IMG/VR virus record: IMGVR_UViG_3300048104_000129
Location: 1-36,864 of that record
Length of the DNA: 36,864 bases
Reading direction: 5' to 3' (one strand)
DNA from: a virus
Position numbers and translations under genes: made by a program. This document shows positions 33,011-36,864 of the stretch, one piece after another; within the stretch, counting starts at the first letter, position 1, and every line of letters begins with the position of its first letter. The notes under the pieces are model-generated. The model was given only the letters and a program-made list of their open reading frames with translations. It made no database searches and was not told the origin of the DNA.

Positions 33011-34009
33011 ATGGCAACCGTACGGAAACGGGGCAAGAAGTACCAGGCACAGGTACGCGTCAAGGGGCATTCGCCTCAATCAAAATCCTTCTTAACTAAA
33101 GCAGCAGCTCTCGCCTGGACACGGCGCATAGAGTCGAGCATGGACAACGGTTCGTGGATCGATACCCGTGGTTCGCGGTCCTCGCTCATGGAAAACATTG
33201 TCGACGACCTCGTCTACTCCTACGAAAGGTTTGGCCTCGAGGTCGCTGGACCTAAGCTCGGGCAGTTAAACCAAATCAAAGAATACTTTTACGGTGTATC
33301 GATACACGATATGACCTTCGATGACTGCCTGAGCTTCGCTGCATTTCGGTTAGAGACAATATGCGCAAGCACACTACAGACACAAATGTACTACCTGAAG
33401 CAGGCTGTGGAGAACAGCAGGATAAAAACTGAGCTGCCTGTTGTGGATATGGCGATCGACGAGCTGAAGAAAAAGAAATTAATTATGGGGAGTAAGCGGC
33501 GGGATCGTCGATTAGAACCAGGAGAGTACGAAGCGTTGATGGATGAGGCGGCAGGACATTGGATGGCTGCTGCAATAGACGTAGCAATCGAATCTGCCAT
33601 GCGCCAAAGCGAAATACACCGTTTGAAGTGGTCAGATATCAATGAAAGTAAAGGTGTGATCCGACTAATGCGCAAAGATAAGAACGCTCAAGGCGGCCAA
33701 TCAGAGCAGAAAATACCTCTATTAGAGGGCGTGAGAGAGGCGCTCCTACGTGCACAGAATGTGTTTGGGCAAGGGCCAAACCTTATTCCCGTAAAGCGTG
33801 CTGGGAGTATTTCGGACAAGTTTGCCAGGATGACGGATAAGTTAGGAATTGAAGACCTTCGGTTCCACGATTTGCGGCACGAAGCTATTAGCAGGATGTT
33901 TGAGAGAGGTATGCGGGTAGAACAAGTGCGCGTGGTAACTGGCCATCGCACACTTGATCAGCTTTCTAGGTATATTAACTTGCGGGCTGGAGACCTAGCT
34001 GGTCTGTGA
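33011..34009 (+). CDS. Tyrosine integrase
   Basis: A 332-residue site-specific recombinase that inserts and, with an excisionase, removes the phage at the host attB. The N-terminal arm-binding domain (VRKRGKKYQAQVRVKGHSPQSKSFLTKAAALAWTRRIESSM) is followed by a core-binding domain and the catalytic domain. Catalytic residues are visible: Arg in SAMRQSEIHRLKW (about residue 198), Lys in RKDKNAQGG, HDLRHE (His, Arg), GHRT (His), and Tyr in SRYINL (nucleophile, about residue 322). Length is normal and no residue is missing, so it is probably active. AGGG lies 7 nt before the ATG. The gene ends 35 nt inside the oppositely oriented AlpA-like gene. Confidence 0.95.
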   Translation: MATVRKRGKKYQAQVRVKGHSPQSKSFLTKAAALAWTRRIESSMDNGSWIDTRGSRSSLMENIVDDLVYSYERFGLEVAGPKLGQLNQIKEYFYGVSIHDMTFDDCLSFAAFRLETICASTLQTQMYYLKQAVENSRIKTELPVVDMAIDELKKKKLIMGSKRRDRRLEPGEYEALMDEAAGHWMAAAIDVAIESAMRQSEIHRLKWSDINESKGVIRLMRKDKNAQGGQSEQKIPLLEGVREALLRAQNVFGQGPNLIPVKRAGSISDKFARMTDKLGIEDLRFHDLRHEAISRMFERGMRVEQVRVVTGHRTLDQLSRYINLRAGDLAGL

Positions 34010-34187
34010 AGTATTGTGCGACACCCTGAGTTGGGAAGAGGTACTTTTTACCTCGTTTGATGTGGGGCAAATCTAACTGTCCTCGATAGATTTGCTGATA
34101 AACGGACTGACGCTTGATGCGCAGAAGGATGGCCAGTTCTTCTATGTCCATGAGAGGCCCGTACTTTTCCAATAACAATTTCTCCAT
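33975..34187 (-). CDS. AlpA-like/excisionase-family DNA-binding protein
   Basis: A 70-residue protein with a winged-helix or MerR-like HTH: LMDIEELAILLRIKRQSVYQQIYRGQLDLPHIKRGKKYLFPTQGVAQYF, the 'eelA.lL.is..tvy..i..G.lP..k.Gr...f....v..w' layout of AlpA/HTH_17 proteins. Such proteins act as excisionase or as transcriptional regulators of integration. Its 3' end overlaps the integrase 3' end by 35 nt in convergent orientation, so antisense transcription could matter. It is the last gene of the leftward operon. Confidence 0.8.
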   Translation of the reverse strand: MEKLLLEKYGPLMDIEELAILLRIKRQSVYQQIYRGQLDLPHIKRGKKYLFPTQGVAQYFTDQLGLQPAS

Positions 34188-34280
34188 TTAGGTTGATACC
34201 ATTCTTGCTGCTGTTATATGTGTTATATAATAATAGTTAAGGTATTACAATCTAAATGATACATCTTTACTGTATCTTTA
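34188..34280. other. Regulatory gap between the XRE and AlpA genes
   Basis: A 93-bp AT-rich gap. It holds a relative of the tail-module element (TAATAG..GTATTACAAT, 34231-34251, 17 of 21 matches to 26522-26542) and the start of three 11-bp phased repeats (ATCTTTACT at 34263 and 34274, ATCTTAAC at 34285). Together with the inverted repeat at 34291-34321, this looks like a regulator-binding region. Confidence 0.5.
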
Positions 34281-34865
34281 CTACATCTTAACAATATCGT
34301 GGACGATTCTTACGATATTGTATCTTTTTTTGATTTTAGTTTGGTCAGGGAGACAACTTACGTGGTACACGTGGGCTTGTTTCTCACCTTTAAGAAGAAC
34401 AACGTGTAGTTGGCGCTCAGGTCGATCAGCTTCGTAAACTAAAGCATGCGATGCAACTGTATTACCTTTGCCCACAACGACTGCATTTTTTTGGTAGTAC
34501 GTGTGGAGCTGGGTCTCAGGCGTCAGTTCAATCCAAAAAGCGTCAGGTGGATCTGACAGCACCACTTCTTCGGTTATTTTTTTACTTAGGTCGCTAGACC
34601 TGTAGCGAAGCGTACGTTTGATGGTGTTGGGGTATAGCTCACGTACATCGGGATCAATGTCTGCAGGGTCAACGCCTAGGAAGTTAGCGAACTTCAGAAT
34701 GGCGCTGAGGCCAAGAGGTGTTTCGCCAGTTAGGTAATGGGAGATAGCGCCCTGGGTCCATTCAAGATCTTTTGCAGCAGTCACTTGCGTGAACTGCATT
34801 TCACTTTTTTTCCGGTTCCAGATGCGGCGCAGGTTCTGCGCATTTTGGGGGATATCGTTTGACAT
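34281..34865 (-). CDS. XRE-family regulator with S24-like C-terminus
   Basis: A 194-residue protein. Residues about 8-70 form an XRE/CI-like HTH (NLRRIWNRKKSEMQFTQVTAAKDLEWTQGAISHYLTGETPLGLSAILKFANFLGVDPADI). The C-terminal half (about 95-194) has the beta-rich layout of LexA/CI C-terminal domains but no Ser-Met-x-Pro nucleophile segment, so RecA-stimulated self-cleavage is not expected. The start at 34865 is preferred because AGGA sits 7 nt upstream and the HTH needs the first helix; it overlaps the nuclease gene by 65 nt. It may be the lysogeny repressor or a lytic regulator, and position in the replication operon makes a classical repressor unusual. Confidence 0.78.
   Translation of the reverse strand: MSNDIPQNAQNLRRIWNRKKSEMQFTQVTAAKDLEWTQGAISHYLTGETPLGLSAILKFANFLGVDPADIDPDVRELYPNTIKRTLRYRSSDLSKKITEEVVLSDPPDAFWIELTPETQLHTYYQKNAVVVGKGNTVASHALVYEADRPERQLHVVLLKGEKQAHVYHVSCLPDQTKIKKRYNIVRIVHDIVKM
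34291..34331 (+). terminator. Possible terminator (10-bp inverted repeat plus T tract)
   Basis: ACAATATCGT (34291-34300) and ACGATATTGT (34312-34321) are perfect 10-bp arms with an 11-nt loop, followed 3 nt later by seven Ts (34325-34331). The stem is AT-rich, so efficiency is doubtful. It lies inside the 3' end of the XRE gene, antisense, and would stop rightward transcripts coming from int. It could instead be an operator. Confidence 0.35.
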
Positions 34866-35259
34866 TTGCTCGTCCTGAGAATGTTGTCTCGTATATAAAC
34901 TCTGCTACTTTTTTACGGGAAACACTTTGTTCTATATACATAGATTTACATATATTAGCCGAGAAGTCATCTACTATTATTAGCGCGCTATTATCAACGC
35001 CGACTACTAAAGCTACAGAGGTGGATTGTTTCATTCGTTCTAGCCACGCTTCTTGGAGCGCGGACAACGAATGACGGATCACGGTGTCGTCCCGTGCAGG
35101 GAGAGTCTTGATGTATTTGTATTCAACGAAGAGCGTTCCTGCTGGTCCCGCGTACATGGCGTCGGGAACCCCTCCCGTATACGTGTCATGGATTTTCCAT
35201 TTATACACATCAGGGTGCAGCGCATTGTGGATAGATCTTACAAAGCTATGCTCATTCAT
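34801..35259 (-). CDS. PD-(D/E)XK nuclease-like protein
   Basis: A 152-residue protein with the nuclease signature GGVPDAMYAGPAGTLFVEYKYIK: Asp33, Glu46 and Lys48 fit the D..ExK active site, and Glu3 in the first helix could be the extra ligand. Small nucleases of this type occur in phage replication modules, as Holliday-junction or recombination endonucleases, or in host-DNA degradation. The C-terminal tail (KRYPPKCAEPAPHLEPEKK) is charged and overlaps the XRE gene's start in another frame. The Shine-Dalgarno is poor. Substrate cannot be told from sequence. Confidence 0.75.
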   Translation of the reverse strand: MNEHSFVRSIHNALHPDVYKWKIHDTYTGGVPDAMYAGPAGTLFVEYKYIKTLPARDDTVIRHSLSALQEAWLERMKQSTSVALVVGVDNSALIIVDDFSANICKSMYIEQSVSRKKVAEFIYETTFSGRANVKRYPPKCAEPAPHLEPEKK

Positions 35260-35271
35260 TAGTTAAGTGAT

Positions 35272-35294
35272 CCGTTGTGACCAACGGTGGATCA
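35272..35294. repeat. Intergenic hairpin upstream of the nuclease gene
   Basis: CCGTTG (35272-35277) and CAACGG (35282-35287) around TGAC, with outer TGAT/ATCA pairing across a small bulge. It sits in the 85-nt gap between the nuclease and the upstream gene of the leftward operon. There is no T tract, so it is more likely an RNA processing or translation control element than a terminator. Confidence 0.35.
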
Positions 35295-35344
35295 GGCCGT
35301 CAAGGCATAGCGCACATCAAGGCACGCATTGGTCTAGACCTACA

Positions 35345-36037
35345 CTACTTAGCGTACTGCTCGTACAGACCTTCAGCGGTCTTGTAATCTTCCTCCTGAG
35401 CCCAACCGACGAACGAGACTTCACAATTCATGAACGCCTTGCCCATCTTGTTCTCGGTTGGAACGCCTGATACTTTCCACAAGCCAGCGAAACGATCGCC
35501 ACCCTTCATACCAATCTGAGAGTTCCACGCTTTGGATACGCGTAGCTTGGAGCTAGCGAAGTCCATGATTGCGGGAGAGCGCTCAAGCTCACCAGTCTCA
35601 GGGTTCTTGATAAGAATAATGTGGGCGTGAGTCTCGTTGATGTCGTACTCTTCAGGCTTGTCCTGAGAAGCAACGTACGCATCAGCGTCAGCTTGTGACG
35701 CGAACGCACCGCCATAGCCGCCACCGGCTTCTAGCTTGCGCCATACAACGAACTCGGTCTTGAAGTGCAAGCTAATGCAATACAAGTCGTTGCCGTAATT
35801 GTGGTTGGTTAGTGTGTTGACCAGGTGACCTGGCTCACACCCTTCAACATAAGCCGCGTGGTGCTTATCCACTTCGTTAGACATCTTCTGGAGAAGTTTA
35901 ACGCGCGGTATCTGCACGTTCTGTCCAACGTTCTCGTTACCGCGACCAGGGCCGTCAACGGATTTGAGGTGTGCTGGCAAAGTGTCAGTGGATGCTACGA
36001 GGCTGTTTGTTGCTAGTGCTACTGCTGATTTAGACAT
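35345..36037 (-). CDS. Putative phage ssDNA-binding/replication protein
   Basis: A 230-residue soluble protein. Recognisable stretches are IPRVKLLQKMSNEVDKHHAAYVEGCEPGHLVNTLTNHNYGNDLYCISLHFKTEFVVWRKLEAGGGYGGAF, THAHIILIKNPETGELERSPAIMDFASSKLRVSKAWNSQI, and GDRFAGLWKVSGVPTENKMGKAFMNCEVSFVGWAQEEDY. The order of beta segments and its location with helicase and nuclease suggest the ssDNA-binding-like proteins of marine podoviruses. No diagnostic OB-fold motif can be proven by eye; the acidic tail (AQEEDYKTAEGLYEQYAK) fits SSB-like partner binding. Function is inference. Confidence 0.55.
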   Translation of the reverse strand: MSKSAVALATNSLVASTDTLPAHLKSVDGPGRGNENVGQNVQIPRVKLLQKMSNEVDKHHAAYVEGCEPGHLVNTLTNHNYGNDLYCISLHFKTEFVVWRKLEAGGGYGGAFASQADADAYVASQDKPEEYDINETHAHIILIKNPETGELERSPAIMDFASSKLRVSKAWNSQIGMKGGDRFAGLWKVSGVPTENKMGKAFMNCEVSFVGWAQEEDYKTAEGLYEQYAK

Positions 36038-36062
36038 AATAGATACTCTTCATGATTCATGT

Positions 36063-36428
36063 TTAAAGGTTTCGAAAGTTAATGCGCCGAATTTCACGGG
36101 GCTGCAGACCAGGAATTTCTTCACCAAGTTTCAGAAGCTCCTTGTATGCAGTCGACGAGACCCGTCTTTGCAAGAGACTGTAGTCTTTGGTGCTGTTGAT
36201 GTGCTCGTACAGAGCATCCCAATCAATCACGTCAGGTACAGTGTCTTGGTTAATGGACACGCTGGCTTTGTCATTAGCGGTACGTGACAAACCCTGCTCG
36301 TCCAATTTGGTTAGGAGCTGAAAGTCCAAGTCGTCTTGCTTGGCTCTTAGCTCTTTGAGTTGTGAGTTAAGCTCAGCCATCTCAGTTTTGACGGTCGAGC
36401 GTTCTTCGATAAGTTCATTGATGTTCAT
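36063..36428 (-). CDS. Coiled-coil protein of the replication module
   Basis: A 121-residue protein. Residues about 3-45 form a coiled coil (ELIEERSTVKTEMAELNSQLKELRAKQDDLDFQLLTKLDEQG). The rest (RTANDKASVSINQDTVPDVIDWDALYEHI, then DYSLLQRRVSSTAYKELLKLGEEIPGLQPREIRRINFRNL) is a conserved-looking compact domain found in many phage early regions without known function. AGGAG lies 9-10 nt before the ATG and directly after the helicase stop, so the genes are coupled. It could be a helicase or nuclease accessory. Confidence 0.65.
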   Translation of the reverse strand: MNINELIEERSTVKTEMAELNSQLKELRAKQDDLDFQLLTKLDEQGLSRTANDKASVSINQDTVPDVIDWDALYEHINSTKDYSLLQRRVSSTAYKELLKLGEEIPGLQPREIRRINFRNL

Positions 36429-36442
36429 AGGCAGTGACTCCT

Positions 36443-36864
36443 TCAGGCTGCTTGTTTAAGTTTGTTTAGGATTCCGAGCAGTTCGTCCATGCGTTCGACC
36501 TTGCCGCTCAGCTTTTCGTAGACGTCAGGTTCCCAGGTGCCTCGTGCTGCAATCTGGATAACTTCTGTCTTCTCGGTCTGACCTGCGCGGTAGATACGCC
36601 GGTTGAATTGCTGGTAGTGCTCAGCGTTGTAGGTCGGCGAAGCCCAGATAACAGTCTTCGCCTTGGTCATAGTTAGGCCGTGTCCTGCTGATTGGGGGTG
36701 ACAGAACACCACCTGCAGCTGGCCTGCTTGTAACCGATCTACAATTTCTTTGCGTCGATGGGCGGGTGCATCGCCATCGATAGTTGCATGCTTGATACCG
36801 AGCTTGTCTGCTAGCTCAGCCATGTAACGCTGTTCGTGCTTCCAATTGAACGCGACAAGCGATT
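36443..36864 (-). CDS. SF2/SNF2-type helicase, C-terminal part (5' partial)
   Basis: The reading frame continues past the window end (SLVAFNWKHEQRYMAE before the internal methionine at 36823). The visible about 140 residues are a helicase C domain: motif IV-like LVAFNWKHE, IDGDAPAHRRKEIVDRLQAGQLQVVFCHPQSAGHGLTM (motif V region), VIWASPTYNAEHYQQFNRRIYRAGQTEKTEV (motif VI with QFNRRIYRAGQ arginine fingers). This is the SNF2-like helicase commonly present in T7-like and marine phage replication modules. The N-terminal Walker A/B half lies outside the window. Confidence 0.85.
   Translation of the reverse strand, partial: SLVAFNWKHEQRYMAELADKLGIKHATIDGDAPAHRRKEIVDRLQAGQLQVVFCHPQSAGHGLTMTKAKTVIWASPTYNAEHYQQFNRRIYRAGQTEKTEVIQIAARGTWEPDVYEKLSGKVERMDELLGILNKLKQAA

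Noticed and set aside
1-36864. CRISPR arrays, insertion sequences or known anti-phage defence genes
   Set aside because: No regularly spaced repeats, transposase motifs or defence-domain signatures were seen; the nuclease at 34801 sits with replication genes and is more simply a phage recombination or replication enzyme.

Overview
The window is most of a temperate podovirus-like phage genome, or an integrated or contig copy of one, probably from a marine gammaproteobacterium. The tailed-phage assignment rests on direct evidence: a terminase with Walker B and nuclease motifs, a P22-type portal, a scaffold and coat pair, a giant ejection protein, and no tape-measure protein or tail sheath. The host suggestion is weaker. 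It rests on small protein families I recognise from marine phages (DUF6321-, DUF5872- and Phage_tail_APC-like) and on a gammaproteobacterial-looking tRNA-Ser 3' end in the attP.

Layout. (1) 1-5100: head genes on the + strand, in order TerL (5' end cut by the window), portal, acidic scaffold, then three small proteins, two of them very basic. (2) 5101-5353: a non-coding leader with a promoter-like dyad and six short hairpins, then the coat gene, closed by a perfect rho-independent terminator at 6507-6535. (3) 6551-18855: a neck protein candidate, two adaptor-like proteins, a GNAT-like protein and four internal or ejection proteins. The last is 2159 residues, with an N-terminal lysozyme-like domain and a central HEMGH metalloprotease motif. 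(4) 18852-20174: lysis cassette (EF-hand membrane protein, 3-TM holin, XhlA-like protein, M15 endolysin). (5) 20231-26507: tail module A (BppU-like protein, repeat protein, fibres, glycine-rich adhesin, tail assembly chaperone, two membrane proteins). (6) 26558-32596: tail module B (nozzle candidate, long Ala/Ser fibre with lambda J-like C-terminus, two tip proteins, second chaperone, Lys-rich peptide). (7) 32597-34009: a small ORF, the attP and the tyrosine integrase. (8) 33975-36864, - strand: AlpA-like regulator, XRE regulator, PD-(D/E)XK nuclease, a probable DNA-binding replication protein, a coiled-coil protein and a helicase running off the right edge.

How it fits together. Structural genes run rightward and are tightly coupled by ATGA, TAATG and GTGA stop/start overlaps, so there are few transcription units. 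The same 21-bp element (TAATAGTAACGCTA, then A or T, then TATAAT) precedes tail module A and tail module B. Weaker relatives precede the coat gene and lie beside the regulators. I read this as a phage promoter or operator family that coordinates late expression; this is inference. The leftward genes look like an early replication and regulation operon. The integrase lies between the two blocks beside an attP whose 20-bp core matches the 3' end of a tRNA-Ser gene.

The most promising undescribed items are the repeated dyad promoter/operator, the hairpin-rich coat-gene leader, and the regulatory region at 34188-34331. That region holds 11-bp phased repeats beside an S24-less XRE regulator, which is encoded inside the replication operon and overlaps a nuclease gene.
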